Part shown: in pieces, positions 1 through 12,480 of the stretch
Numbering within the stretch: the first letter of the stretch is position 1
Layout of the letters: every line of letters begins with the position of its first letter
The notes under the pieces: generated by a model
What the model was told of the DNA's origin: nothing
Database searches by the model: none
The model's input: only the letters and a program-made list of their open reading frames with translations
Source: Astragalus membranaceus
Lineage: Eukaryota; Streptophyta; Magnoliopsida; Fabales; Fabaceae
DNA length: 64,000 nt
Assembly (NCBI GenBank): GCA_039519185.1
Contig: CM076850.1
Coordinates: forward strand, 88,084,270-88,148,269
Direction of reading: 5' to 3'
Made by a program: the position numbers and the translations under genes

Positions 1-249
1 GATTTACCTGTTGGGAAGATAAATCTGCTTTGGAAAAATAACAAAGCTGATTTATCTAAATCCGATTTCCCTAAAAAAAAAGAAAATCGGATTTACCCAC
101 AATAGATAAATCCGCTTTGGAAAAATAACAAAGTGAATTTATCTAAAAAAAAATAAATCCGAGCGAAAAATAACAAAGCAGGGATATTTTCGATTTATCA
201 AATTATGTGGGGGCATATAGTGATATGATTGGGGTACAAAAAAAATCTC
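1..249. mobile_element. Right part of a non-autonomous Mutator-like element, cut by window edge
   Basis: The segment consists of inverted copies of short words such as AAATCCGATTT and CAAAGC, and ends in GGGGTACAAAAAAAATCTC. The same organisation and nearly the same terminal word occur in the complete element at 22320-23516, which has a 9-bp TSD. It is therefore read as another member of that family whose left end lies outside the window. No coding potential is seen. Its own TSD cannot be tested here. Confidence 0.6.
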
Positions 250-598
250 AATATGCACCCCATTAGAATATTTGGCCGGCCTGACCCAACCTGTGTATAT
301 GCTATTTTAATTTTAAGAGGTACTATTGCTATTATGATTGAGTTTTGTTAAATCAAAAAGTAAATTTTTTTAAAAAAAAGCAAGGAATTAAAATTTTATC
401 AAATATTGTTGTCAAAAATTTTTATTAAATATTTCTTGCTCTTCAAGTCTGTAGTCCCATCCACAGATTCTTCAATTTTCTTGCTCTTCAAGTTTGTAGT
501 CCCCTCAAATATCTCCAACACACAGATTCTTTCAACTCGTTCTTTAATCCAAAGCAATCTTCATCCACAATCATCACTCACATTTCACTCCAATATCA
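250..598 (+). other. Leader region of the chimeric sHSP-like gene, with short direct duplication
   Basis: No ORF is supported here. A word beginning TTCTTGCTCTTCAAGT is present twice about 46 bp apart (near 432 and 478), each copy followed by a diverged stretch containing CACAGATTC. The last 80 bases are C/T/A-rich, like a plant 5' untranslated leader. I see no convincing heat-shock element. Confidence 0.4.
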
Positions 599-1166
599 AT
601 GGCATACTCTGTTGCACCGAAACACTTCCTCTCCTCCTCTCCCCTCTCCAGGTCCCTCCTTCGCCCCGTCGCCTCCTCCGTTTCCCGCTCCTCCAACACC
701 AACACCATACGCCAGTACCACGAACACAACGACGACTGCAATGTCGACGACAATAGTCACTCCGATCGCGCTTCCCGCTCCTCCAACACCAATGCCATGT
801 GCCAGTACCACGAACACGCCGACGACTGCAATGTCGACGCCGATAGTCACTCCGATCGCTCTAGCACTTCTCGCCGCGATAACCTCGATAACCTCTTCTC
901 AGGTATCACTTCAATCCATTTTCCACTTCTTATATCGTTTATTGTGCTTAATTTCTCGTTCATTTTTTGTTGTAGGTGTATTCAATCCGTTATCTCCAAC
1001 TAGGAATCTAACTGATGATACTAAAAAAAAGGAAGAAAAATCTGATCAAGAAAAAAAGAAAGAAAAAGAGTCTAAGTCTAATCAATCCAGCAGCAGCTCG
1101 GCCCAAAATAATACTACTCACCAGCCCCACCCATTTGGCGGACTTCATACTATAGATTTATCCTAG
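599..1166 (+). CDS. Chimeric two-exon gene: mitochondrial small-HSP leader joined to an unrelated Lys/Ser-rich tail
   Basis: Exon 1 (599-902) encodes MAYSVAPKHFLSSS, an SRSLLRP stretch and a FNTNAMRQY-like motif, the pattern of the N-terminal presequence of plant mitochondrial small heat-shock proteins (HSP22/HSP23 type). A GT...AG intron at 903-975 is followed by exon 2 (976-1166), which begins GVFNPLSPTRNL, matching the next part of that family. Exon lengths 304 + 191 give one 164-aa ORF ending TAG at 1164-1166. After NL the similarity stops: the expected hinge and alpha-crystallin domain are absent and replaced by a Lys/Glu-rich then Ser/Asn/His-rich tail of unknown origin. The presequence also holds a 30-residue in-frame tandem duplication. 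The protein could enter mitochondria but could not be a chaperone of this family. Expression is unknown; a transcribed pseudogene is equally possible. Confidence 0.55.
682..861 (+). repeat. 90-bp in-frame tandem duplication in exon 1
   Basis: Two copies with a 90-bp period (682-771 and 772-861), each holding TCCCGCTCCTCCAACACCAA and a stretch encoding QYHEH..DDCNVD..SHSD. The copies differ at several positions, so the duplication is not brand new. Because the period is 30 codons the frame is kept. Confidence 0.85.
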
Positions 1167-1638
1167 TTCTTTGCTGCAGCTCTATCCTAGATTTATCCTT
1201 TTAATTTTATTTCAATTTGGCTGTCATTTTCTTTTTCTTAGCTTGCAATTATGCCCTTGCAATTCCTTTTGTTTCTAGAAGCCATGAGCATTATTAATTA
1301 ACTAGTAGGATACTCGTGGATACGCACGGGTGCTGTCGAGTTCTTTTTACGAATGAATTTAACAGTATTTATATAGTCTGAACATTACCGACTTCATACT
1401 ATAGATTTATCCTAGTTCTTTGCTGCAGCTCTATCCTAGATTTATCCTTTTAATTTTATTTCAATTTGGCTGTCATTTTCTTTTTCTTAGCTTGCAATTA
1501 TGCCCTTGCAATTCCTTTTGTTTCTAGAAGCCATGAGCATTATTAATTAACTAGTAGGATACTCGTGGATACGCACGGGTGCTGTCGAGTTCTTTTTACG
1601 AATGAATTTAACAGTATTTATATAGTCTGAACATTACC
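1141..1638 (+). repeat. 249-bp tandem duplication across the stop codon of the chimeric gene
   Basis: Unit 1 is 1141-1389 and unit 2 is 1390-1638. They look identical by eye from GACTTCATACTATAG to GTCTGAACATTACC. The first unit includes the last 26 bases of exon 2, so a copy of the stop region lies downstream. The near-identity implies a recent duplication. Confidence 0.9.
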
Positions 1639-1772
1639 CCATGAAAATAAAGACAAATTTAAAGTAGATAAAAAAAGAGTTTCAAATAAAAAATAGATAA
1701 ATATTAAAATTTTTAAATGTAAAAGTATCATTTAAAAACAATCTGTGCATTTATCCCGTGTTGTTTTATATA

Positions 1773-1955
1773 TGTTGAAAAACATGGCATCCATGGAAAT
1801 TAGAGAGAAAAGCTTTTAAAGTCTATTATATCAAAAATAGTGAAGATACAAAATGAGAAGAGGTAGGTCATAAATGAGTCTACCATCTACCTTATATACT
1901 AACCAACTAATGGGCTTTACTACTAGCTAATGGGCTTACTATCTATATTTTAACA
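1773..1955 (-). repeat. Copia-A 3' LTR (minus strand)
   Basis: A 183-bp LTR with TG...CA ends, matched to 20104-20283 with several substitutions and small indels. The polypurine tract begins at 1956 (TCCTCCCGC on the plus strand). Confidence 0.85.
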
Positions 1956-2082
1956 TCCTCCCGCAAGCTGGACGGTGTTCACAACACTTCTAGCTTGGGA
2001 TAAGCAATACAAAGATACTATAAAAGCAAGGAAAATAAAATAACAATCCGAATTGGTAGTAGTTGAGGTGCATAGCTCCTAG
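1956..2082 (-). other. Copia-A internal region, 3' part
   Basis: About 125 bp between the polypurine tract and the CACTA insertion. Read on the minus strand, one frame ends in a stretch resembling the degraded tail of a Copia polyprotein, but it is too short to support a coding call. The TAG at 2080-2082 is one copy of the CACTA-A TSD. Confidence 0.5.
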
Positions 2083-2103
2083 CACTACAACAGATTTGGG
2101 GAT

Positions 2104-2313
2104 GAGCAGCGCTTTTTTTAGCCATGGGCAGCGCTTTTGAGCGCTGCTAAACTTGGCGCTGCTGATTCCACTCCCACAATGGGCACCACTTCCTAAAAAG
2201 CGCTGCCCATCGCCCCACACGTTCTCCTATAAGCAGCGCTTCCTAAAAAGCGCTGCCCATCGCCCTAGCGCGTTCACCTATAGGCAGCGCTTACAGCCAA
2301 AAGCGCTGCCCAT
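2104..2313. repeat. CACTA-A left subterminal hairpin array
   Basis: Repeated GCAGCGCTT and AAGCGCTGCC words alternate, so that each pair can fold into a stem of about 10 bp around a short A/T-rich loop (for example 2241-2263). CACTA transposases of the TNPA class are known to bind subterminal repeats of this general type; binding here is inferred. Confidence 0.75.
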
Positions 2314-2814
2314 TGTATATATTTTTTTATTTTGTTTATTTTTCTTTTTTCTGTTTTTGTTTATTGTTCCTCTTTCAAGTTTTTTCTGTTTTTCTTTATT
2401 GTTTATTGTTCACCTAATAAAAACAAACAAGTTAGGGTTTGTTCATTAGAGAGAAAGAGAATAAAAACAGATCTAATAGAAAGAAAGGGAGGAATACAGC
2501 CTGTGAGAGTGTTGTCTCAGTATCTTGAAATTATTCACCAACTCATTCATATGCAACAGTCACATGTGAAACAAACCCAGAGAGAAATTAGATGTTTTAC
2601 ACAGAGGAATTGTAAAACAGATGCAAAATCACAAAGTAATTACCTTTGTATCTGTGCTTCTAATCACCATTGGAGGCTTTGTATACCTTGAATCTGTACG
2701 ATTTATCAATAAATAAATAAACCCTAGCAGTAGCAGTGAAAGAAAAAACGCAAGAAAAGAAGAAGATGAAGTGAACTGAAGAAAAGAAGAAGTAAAGGGT
2801 TTCTGGTTCGCAAC
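2314..2814. other. CACTA-A interior, left of the nested LTR element
   Basis: About 500 bp, T-rich near 2320-2410 and A/G-rich near 2720-2800. Short frames are present but none resembles a transposase. The bases GCAAC at 2810-2814 nearly match TCAAC at 17818-17822 and are the probable TSD of the LTR element. Confidence 0.5.
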
Positions 2815-5423
2815 TGTAGCGACCGAAAAATCCGGAGGAGGGGATTCTTCGAAGTTCTTGAAATGAAGCCGCCACCAAAGTTTAGTTTAAGGGAAAACAT
2901 TGGAAAATCCCTATTGAGTGGATAATGGGGTTTTGCGGACCAGGTTTAGGCTCGGGAGTCGTTTATGCGTAGGGAAGGTATTAGCACCCTACGACATCCT
3001 TCCTAAGGAAGGCTACCTTTTAACTAAATGCGTAAACATTTATTAATTCAAAAATAATGATTTTACTCTTATAATAATAATAAAAAAGAAGACTCAATAA
3101 ACAGTTAGTTATTTTTTGTACTTTTTGAGAAAAATGAGAGAAATGAATTAAAAGAGAAAAAAAAAGGTTTTTTATTAATGCAATTGACAGAGGACAGCCG
3201 CCCTCTGCTCCTACGTATCTCCTGGTAGAGAATCAAATCACACGTAGTTATTGGGTAGAAAAAGTTTGTGTGTTGGTGTTTTTTAAGTATTTTGAAATTG
3301 GGATAGGCATTCGTAATGACCAAACAAGTAGGACTCAGAGTGGTCATCACTCATAGCCCGTTGAAAATTAAAGTTGTTACTAACGATCAAACAAGCCGGA
3401 CTCAAAGTGACCATTAGTAACAACCCTTTTTTGTGAGTTTAATTGTACGAAAAATAATGGTTTGGAAGCATTGTGATATAATAATAAAAAAACAAAATGA
3501 GTTGTAATAAAAAGAAATATAATTAACAGGGGTGTTGTATTATCAAAAGGAGGTGTGAGTAGCAACAGATGTTGTATTTTAAAAAGGGGGTGTAAACAGT
3601 GAGCCCAACTGGTTTTTATAGACTGGGCTGCGCTTTCTTTTTTTAAAAAAAAGGCATGGGCCGTATAGGGATGCGTACGTAGTAAAACAGGGGGTGTGAA
3701 GATTAATATGATTGAAAAAGAGAGGGAAGGGGTGCACGACGTAAACCAGGGGTGCGATTACTAGAAAAGGAGAAACAATGAATGGGCCATACAGGGAAGG
3801 GGTTAACTCATGAAAAGAAAGGGGTATGGATAGTAAACTGAGATAAAAAAAATGAATTGAAACAAAATATATAAATAGAAGTACAGAGAAAGGAAATCAA
3901 TTTGAAAAAAAACCACCCTCTCCAAACCCTAATGCCGCCGCACAAGAGAAGGTGAGAGAGGGAGAGAAAACAAAGCTCACGGCGAGAGAGAAAAAGGACC
4001 GTCGGTGAGGAAACGAGAGAGAGCTACAACGAAGTGTTCCTCTTCTTCTCTTCTTTGGTCCTACGTTCCCCGGTGGTGATGGTGGTGATTTATAGAGAGA
4101 GAGGGGAACGTTCACAGTGAGGAAAATACAGAGGGAGAGCGAAGGGGAAGAACGTGAGAGGGGGGAAGAAGAAAGATTCGTGGCGGTGGGAGAAAAGGGG
4201 AGGATGACGACGGTGATACCGCCAGAGACGAAGAGCGCACGATGGCGCGATGATGGTCACGATGGTGATGAGTGTTAATGACGGAGTCAACCGGAGGAGA
4301 AACCGCCACGGGAGGTACTGTGGTGGTGCCGACAACGGCGAAGGGTGCTCGTAACGGAGATTTGCGCCGTCTCCGGCGACGACGATGGTGGTGGCGGCTT
4401 TGTGTTGCGCCGTCAGATGAGGTTCCGGAACCGAAGGATGGAGGGTCAGATCTGGAAACGGAGCGTCCCTTTTTGGAACAGAAAAAGCGTTTTGGGGAGA
4501 GTTTGAGGTTTTTGGGGTTAATGTTGATGAACTTCATTGGAATCGGAGATTGTGGTGGTTGTAGGTGGTTGTGGAGGTTGTTGTAGGTGGTATAAAGAGA
4601 GGTAACATCAAGGCGACTGAGAGGGAAGAATGAGAGTGAGGCCGTGGGGTGGTGGTGTGGAGTCCTCTTCTTTCCCTCTCCCTGTTATTGTGTTTTTTGT
4701 GATCGGTGACCCCTCCCCCTTATTTTTTGCTAATTTGCGCTCTTCCTGTGACTGTGTGTGTGCGTAGGTGGTGATGGTTGTTCGGTGGTTTTGTGTCACT
4801 GTGGATATTAGTGTGTATTTTTCTCATTCACCGTGTCTTTGTATTTTTCTCTCTGAGATTGTTCTCCCCCCACTTACTGTTCATTGTTGTTTGGTTTTTA
4901 TAGGTGAATTGGTGTGATGGAGGTGAGGAATCAAAGGACAGGCAGCAGCTGGCTGAGGAAAAAAAGGACAAAGGATGAGCTGGCTGAGGAAAAAGGACCA
5001 AGGACCAGCTGGCTGGCCAAGGACAGTCAAAGGATGGACAATAGCAAGAAAAAAAGGACTCAAAAGGACACTCAGCAGCTAGGGCTGCCAGGGCTGCTGC
5101 GCCCTTGGCCTCTATTTTTCTTTTTTATTGAATTTTGTATTTCAATTTTTTTGTACTATTTTTGTCTAGATGTGTAAAAAAAAATTTGGTTATGAAATAA
5201 AAAGGACTTTGGCTATTCTGATTTTGTATGACATTTTATTTATTTATTATTTTTTTTATATTTTATGATAATAAAGAAAAATTAACAAAAAATGAGTATT
5301 CACACAAAAAACGTTGCACGACGAGCGTTAAAGACACGCGCACGCGATTGAAACGACACGTGACACGACGAGAATAAAAAACTTTTTTTTTGGATTTTAG
5401 ACGGACAAAATTAGGGTATCACA
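2815..5423 (-). repeat. Ogre/Tat-like 3' LTR (minus strand)
   Basis: A 2609-bp LTR, closely matching 15207-17817 with scattered substitutions and a few indels (estimated by eye at a few percent). It is G/A-rich around 3900-4600 and pyrimidine-rich around 4620-5200. The open frames inside 4112-4586 recur in the other LTR and encode low-complexity Arg/Ser/Pro sequence, so I do not call them genes. Confidence 0.85.
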
Positions 5424-6317
5424 GCTGCCCCTCTTTATTTATATTTTACTAGGAAGTACGAAGGGCTTCCAAATTTCTCGAGTAAAATATAAATAAAGAT
5501 AAAAAGACACTAATTTTGTCGAGACTATGATTTTCATTGAGAAATTATTGAAAAATTGGGTTGACATGGAACAAAAGTAAATAAGGATCACTAGGGATCT
5601 AGAGGAGCACTGGGGCTCAAATGGTCTAATTCGCAGTCGATGCTTGGCGCATTGATTGGAGTTAAACTGAAGAGGTCTGAAGGGCATGCCTAAGCCTGAT
5701 GGACCAATGGGTCTGAAGGAGCACAAACTAGCAACGGTACTAGTAAAACGGTCTGCTTGGGGGTGGCCTTTTTCGAGCGGCCGCAGGTGGCAATGTCAAG
5801 CCGTTGGCCTGATTTGCCCACCTCAAAGGACGTGCACCGAGTCTTAGGCTGACACAGCTAGTCTGAAGGACCTGGGTTCGGGCGATCCGTCGCGCTCAGT
5901 GTCGACATAATGATCTGGTGGTAGAGTTCGAAGTCGTTGCTTGGACGTGTTAATTCGAACTGACCTGAAGGACCTGGGGTCGGATGATCCGCCACGCTCA
6001 GTGTCGACGTAGTGATCTGAAGGTAGAGTTCGAAGTCGTTGTTTGGAGGTGTTGATTCGAACTGAACTGAAGGACCTGGGGTCGGATGATCGATCGGTTG
6101 CTCGATAACGCGACGAGATCTGGATTGAAGGACCATTGGTGGTCTGAAGGAGTGCTGGGACTCATAAGGACCGCTGGGGGGTCCGAAGGATCTGCTTGGT
6201 GATCCTGAATTGATATGAGATAAATGCTTGGAGCGCTGACTTTGGGGAACGGGATATAGGGATCAATACTTGAAGTCGAAAAGCAACAGATGTTTTATGC
6301 ATATGACGTGCATGTAA
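5424..6317 (-). other. Ogre/Tat-like internal region, 3' side, with 102-bp tandem repeats
   Basis: No coding region. A tandem array with a 102-bp period begins at 5863, 5965 and 6067 (each unit starting CTGAAGGACCTGGG), two full units and one partial. Related single words (GGTCTGAAGGA) continue on both sides. Tandem repeats in the untranslated region near the 3' LTR are common in Ogre/Tat elements. Confidence 0.7.
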
Positions 6318-9166
6318 TGTAACACCCCGATAAATTCTAACTTGTAGAATCACCGAAATGCACTAAATGGCATACATCAGAGTAACTTCCTGTTATTGAA
6401 ATATTGAACACAACTAAAACTTTCGATAATACATATCAAATGGTTCTCTGAACCTCATAAACTTCCTGAAAATGCTTAAGTTTCAAAACTTAAGACTTGT
6501 ACATAATCCTGGTGTTCAATACTCAAAACATAAAGTAGCGGAAACGATTTTACAACTTAAACAATGAAAGTCATACAATCAGAGACATAACTAAATAAAA
6601 ATACAAAGGGCTAAACAGGAAATCCAATTTCCAATAGTTCCATGAGTCGCACCGGTTAACCGTGCTTTGTCGCCTTTGCTTTCCTCTGTTTCTCTGTAAA
6701 AACCACAATTATGAAGGGTGAGATAAACATTATCTCAGTGAGTCCTATCGAGACCCCTTACTAACTCTAGCGGTTCATTATGCTTTGCTTTGAACTCGTG
6801 GCCCTAGAAGCAACCACGTGGAAATATTTTAAGTTCTTGTAACCTTTATGCTCATGGCCCTCCTAAGCAACACATGAAGCATACAATATTTTGTTCCATG
6901 ATTTTAGCATAACACCTCAGCCTACCTATTTTATAGGCACTTCTTTGGCTTTGGTGAACTCATCCCGCTATTTCTAGTGGGTGAAACCTCTTGAGTCTAG
7001 GTTTTGGGGGCTCATGACTTCCCCTCCCCTAGTATGCTAATCCTCTAAGGGTCGTCACCCTTATCCTCTTGTATTTATTATACATTATATATTATATATA
7101 CATGTACCCGCATTGGGCCGTCTTATCATTTCAGTCATGTACCGTCTACCCTTCCACAAGGGAAGGTATTTTGCCGTGAATTAACATTCCTTACCTTGAC
7201 ATTTGTGAATTACAGTGTGTACACTCGCGTTCACTAATGTATGGTTTTCTTTAACATTTATACTCGTGAGATTTACCTCAAACTTCTTTCGTTTCATGAC
7301 ATAAGTAGGTTTCCATCCTTGGGAAACATTGGGGAATCACTCGGAAAGGAATCGGAATCGTTCGGAACGGATTTAAAAGGATTTTGAGTTGGGGCAACAG
7401 AAGGATCCGCACGATCCGTGCCTCAGAGGCGCACGACCCATGCGTATCATTTAAATTTCAGTTTTAAAAAAACTTACAGGACGCACGGCCATGCCACAAG
7501 GGCGCACGACCCGTGCGTGTCTTAAATTTTGAAAATGCTGAGTTGGGGCAACAGAAGGATCCGCACGATCCGTGCCCTTGCAAGGCACGATCCGTGCGTC
7601 CTTGCCAGTAGCCAATTTTCCGGTTTCGTGAAATGTTTCCAAGTCCGTTTCGATTCCGATTTTGTTCCGATCGATATCCTAACATGACAATTATTATACC
7701 AGACCAGTGAAAGCGATAAAACACTCAAACAACACATATCATAAATCAACAATCCAATCAATTCGAGCAATTATGCGATTTACGGTTTTTCGATAAAAAC
7801 GTTTTCGTTAAGTTTTCACAAAGCGGATTTTCCATAATATCGTTTCAGAAAATAACATGACTCGACAACAAAACGTCCCTAAGCGAGTATAGAACTCACC
7901 GATTTGACGACCTCACGAGAAATCACGTCCTCACACGAAACGACCGAACCGTAACCTCTCGAACGTTCCCCGTAATCACGTACTCGCACCGAACTCGTCT
8001 GATACTCGAAACTGAAATTCGGAACCGCAACCAATCACAAATCCAGCTACTGAACTTCCTCCTTGACTACGGAATTGGCGTCTCTCGAACATTTCCAATT
8101 CCACATCCGCTTTCCAGCATCAGTGAGCAGTTTCGTAACACGTGTATCTTGGTCAAATCGTGGCCAAAACCCTTCAAACCAGTGCCCATTGTGTAGATAA
8201 TTTTATCTAGTTTCATATGGTTCCGGTTTCAAGCGTATGCACCCAGTACTCAGATAGCTATCACGAAAACAAGGGGCTGGGTTAAAACTGACTCTAATAC
8301 AAAAACTGAAACTTGCAATTCTTTTTTCTTCCACCATAGTCAATGAAATCGGTTCATTCTTGTGCCTATTTCGAAGCATTTCTTGTCTAGTTTCTAAATC
8401 ATCAAGAATCACGTTCATATGAGCCGTGTACAGAGAGATATCGCTTAAACACTGAAAAGGGTTCCAACGGATTCTCCAGCAGAATATGGTTCTTCAAGGA
8501 GAACTTGTTGCATCTCCAACTCCATTTTTCTCACCTTGGGCGTTGAAGTTTCAGAAATGGTAGAATGGAATTAAGAAGGGTGATGATGGTGTTTTTGGTA
8601 TCAAATTGAAGAGGAAGAAAAATGAAAGAGATTGGTGTAGAGACATTGCACATGCATGAAGGATTTGAGTGTAGCTCTTCACTTCTTTCTCACTCTCTCT
8701 CTCTCTCTCGAATTTCTCCTCCCTCTCTCTCACCATGTTTTCTGAGTTTTGATGAAAATGAAGCTGTTGGCTGTGTTACCAGCTGTGCAAGGCATTAAGT
8801 GGATGGGAAATGACCAAATTGCCCTCCACTTAACCCTTCACCTTAATCTACCCTTAAATAACCCCTAACTCATAGTTAACTTCTAAAAATTGTGATTATG
8901 GTCTTATGGAGTTAAGGAGTATGTTTTGGTGTTGAGTAATTTGGGTTAGGGTTCGAAAGATATGGAAATGACCAAAATACCCTTGGTCCCCTAATCCTCA
9001 CATAATTCTATTTCTACCTCAAAACGATCACGTAATTCGTACTATTAGCAACTAAATGTTGCTTTCACGCTTCTAACATGTCCATGACTTGAATTATTAT
9101 TTTATTGAATATCAATTCGCTAGTTAATTTCTCGAAACGAAATTAACCGAAATTAGGGATGTTACA
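6318..9166 (-). mobile_element. Solo LTR of a Tekay-like Gypsy element
   Basis: The segment starts TGTAACACCCCG, ends AGGGATGTTACA and is flanked by a perfect 5-bp TSD, TGTAA (6313-6317 and 9167-9171). There is no second LTR, PBS or internal region, so it is the product of recombination between the two LTRs of one insertion. Its ends and an internal GGTGAGAT word resemble, in the same order, the minus-strand Gypsy LTRs at 35556-37800, which suggests minus orientation. Confidence 0.85.
7386..7612. repeat. 154-bp tandem repeat inside the solo LTR
   Basis: GAGTTGGGGCAACAGAAGG occurs at 7386 and again at 7540, each time followed by short GCACGATCCGTGC-type words. The GCACGA...CGTGC pieces are partly self-complementary. 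Confidence 0.7.
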
Positions 9167-12100
9167 TGTAATGTACGTATGTGCAATGATTGCTTTTGAG
9201 TGGAATGATGAATGAAATGTAATAGATGACTTTTGCCCCCTTTTTTTGCTTTTTTTTTTTTTTGCTTCTCTTATTTTTTTGGGCTTATTTTCTTGGTATA
9301 TGAAGAGTGCATGAAATACGAATATGAATATAATGGAAATGTAATGCTTTGATGCAAATGCAATGGTGAATGATAGGAAAGCACATGAATGCATAACAAA
9401 TGATATGATTGGTGTTGTAGAAAGTTTTTGGCGATGATAAGACCTACGCGTGGCACGTCTATCGAAGCAAACAAATGTTATATGCGTTCGTGCAATGTGA
9501 TGAATGTGCAATGCAAAAGAAAATGGACTACAAAAGCCCGTGAATTGTGGGTGCTGGAGTTGGCCGGGAACAAAAACTGATGAGTTGTGTATGCGCATGC
9601 CGATAACATGCAAATGTAATGCTTTGATGTAGGTGTTATGGTAGCTGCATAACTTGATGTTGAGATATAGTGTATGATGCAATGATTGGATGTTTGTTGG
9701 GATGTGGAAGGATTTTTGTCTTTTCGCTTTATTGCCTTTTTGGTATTCGATGAATGCAAGAAATGAGAACGTGGATATGATGAATATGTAATATTTTGAT
9801 GCAAACGCTATGGTGAATAAAAGGAAGTGCATGAACGCATGGTGCGATGATATGATATGATTGATTGGGATGCAGACAGACTTTTGGTAATGATGAGACC
9901 GGCATTTGGCATTTTTATTGAAGCAATACATGTTATGTGCGGGTATGCATGTATGCATACGCAATGCGTAATGTGAAAGAAGCAAAATTGTGTAGGCAAA
10001 AACAAGTGGAATGTGAATGCATGTACAATACTTGCATGAAAGAGTTGTGATGAGTATGATCAGATGCATGGTTTAATTCTAGAATAATGAGGACATGTCT
10101 AATGCATGATTTGTTGGTAACAACATTTTTTTGTAAGGATACAAAAATGTTTGATGAGAAACAAAACTTTTGATGCTGGAAACAGAGAGCTGAACCTTTT
10201 GAATTGATCGTTCCTTGGAAGAAAGATTTTTGATGGCTTGGACTTGAGCTCTGGTAAGCTCAAGGTTGTCACCTTGAAAAGTGTGGCTTGCGGCAATGTA
10301 TTAGTGCCCTTTCTAGAGAGTTCTAATTTGGTTATGATGACCCATGATGGCTAAGCTTTCAAGTCTAAGATGCTAACTTAGAGGGATTGTCATTAACGTG
10401 TGTTTCTCTCTTTGAAGCATTTGTTTAATAAATATGAAAAACGGTGTGAATGAAAATGAACGTGCCAGTTGACTCAGGGTTCAAGAAATGTAGGGTATGT
10501 GACACTGGGTGGAGTGAAGGATGGGGTTTATTGGCTCAAGCCTATAAGAGATAAGCTTACCCCAAGGTAAGAAATGTTTGACTGCCCCAATTTTGACTTC
10601 AAATAGTGGGGAGTGAAACAGTCTGCCTTTGTCTAGGGAGGACAATGACAACTAAGGATATAGACTGATTGATGGATTGGGAAATATGCTGGTATTGAGG
10701 GTGACAAGTGACTAGGAATGAATGGACTGGGAGGCAAAACGATTCTTTCGACCAAAGGGATATGATGCCCGGTCTATAAGAGGACAAGGTTACCCCAATC
10801 ACTGAAAGGTGAAAATTGCCCCATCTCGAGTGGGATTGTGACAGGGTGCAAAGCTAGAATAATGGTTTGGAAATTGGTCTGGTACGACTATATGGGTGTA
10901 GTATAAGAACGGGATGAAAGGTGAGGGTATTTTGGGGATGTTGAAAAGAATTTCCTGAGTTTGAGTGGAATGAAGGGTGGGGTATTGCCTCATTTTGATA
11001 TGATAAGTCAAGTAACTGCCTTAGTAGGGATTTGTGGTTTTCCTTGGGAAGGATTCCACAAGCTAAGACAGTCAAGAGTTTTTGGTTCGATGGAATTTCA
11101 CTTTGTTGATGATCACTGTTATTTTCCCTTTGAGCGTGCAACCCCTTTTAAGTTTTTTTTTTAATAATTTTTTTTTGAGCAAATAAGTTATTCTCATTAC
11201 TTTGTCCTAAAATATAAGCTTTGAGAAAAATGGAAGCTATCAATCATTGATCAAAATAGACCTTAGAATTGTAATATGGCCAATGGTTAATGATTTATGA
11301 AGGAAACGACTACTTTACCCAAGGAAGTGTTTGAGGGTTTATTTTAGACAAGGGTCTTTTATGCGCTTGATGGTGTGAAGTATCAGCTCGCGATTTCTAC
11401 CGCTTTGGTTTTTTCTTCTTTTTCCAAGATTTTTCGATCCTCTTTTTTTGAATTTCACTTTATTTTTTTGTGATTTTTTTTTTTAGACTGAGCGAGCTGA
11501 TAAAGGTGGTACATTGTCGTTAGATGTGGGATTGATCCTTGTCTAAGGTGATTGGAGGATTTATGATTTTTTTGCTCAAAATGGGTAACAAAGGGCATTT
11601 CTCTTTTTTTTGGATTTTTGGATATAGGAAAATGGCTAAACTCCACTTCAAATCATGATTGCTTATTTTCTTGAAAATTAATTCAAGTATAGGACAAAAC
11701 TTCATTTTAACATATTTGCTTTTCTTTATTTTTCCCTTTTTTATGCCCTAATTTTTGCTTGGGTTGCTCTTATGAGTTTTCAACCTAACAGGCCTTTCTC
11801 TTTTGGGTTTCCTTTTTTTTAACTCAAAGGACTTGCACGAGTGTTTGGAGTGCCAGCAGGAAATATTAGTGATCATTACTCTACCCCAGTATGGAGCATA
11901 CAAAGTGCTATTCGTGAAATTTCATCACTGGGGGCAAGTGAATGAAATACTCTTATGAGGACTGGGCCTTTTATGAATGGTTGGATCTGGTTTTGAAAAC
12001 GAAGGATAAATGGGGGTAGTATAACTGACTCAAACAAGAGTAAACACACATGTCATGTTAGTTTATTTTGCAAACGCTTCATGGAGAGTTAACACCAATT

Positions 12101-12480
12101 AAAACGGAACAATTTTAATTGCCAAAACCACACAAGTTGACAAAATAGACATTTAAGCTTCTTATCACGGGGGTGAGATATGTGTTGGCTAATGCCTTTG
12201 GTGGGGTGTGTCTCTGAGGCTAAGGGTCAAGCCTGCAGGAGCAAGGGTTTGAAGATGTGGTCAATGTTGGAGTGACCATGATGGTGAATGAGTCATCGGT
12301 GAATTCCATTGAAGGATTAAGTGGGTGGATGGTTTCCATGAATGTGGTGGGTATGAGTAGGATGTATATGGAGTAAAGGGTAAAAGAGTTGATGTTGGCG
12401 AATCAAGTTAAGGTATGACAACATTTTCCAAGGAAGAGGAATCAATTAAAATATATTTTCAAGAAGGCATCGTCTCTCAT
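9167..12480 (-). other. Ogre/Tat-like internal region, non-coding with a 447-bp duplication
   Basis: Rich in ATGAATG/CATTCAT words. Two diverged copies with a period near 447 bp run about 9285-9730 and 9730-10170, each holding GATGCAAAYGCWATGGTGAAT followed by a GATGAKRAGACC word. From 10440 to 11100 another diverged repeat holds ACCCCAA and GCCCCA words. No retroelement protein motif is found in any frame. A long stop-free minus frame (9143-10069) is explained by the repeat composition. Confidence 0.55.

Noticed and set aside
4112..4586. 141-aa minus and 104-aa plus frames, with copies at 16448-17056
   Set aside because: Both lie in the duplicated long LTR, are low complexity and have overlapping frames on both strands; no domain recognised.
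9143..10069. 308-codon open frame on the minus strand
   Set aside because: It runs across the solo-LTR boundary and two copies of a diverged 447-bp repeat; the His/Ile/Ser-rich product mirrors CAT/ATG-rich DNA and matches no family.
11382..11505. Inverted pair ATCAGCTCGC ... GCGAGCTGAT
   Set aside because: Single 10-bp pair over 120 bp with T-rich loop; not backed by any other transposon or regulatory feature.
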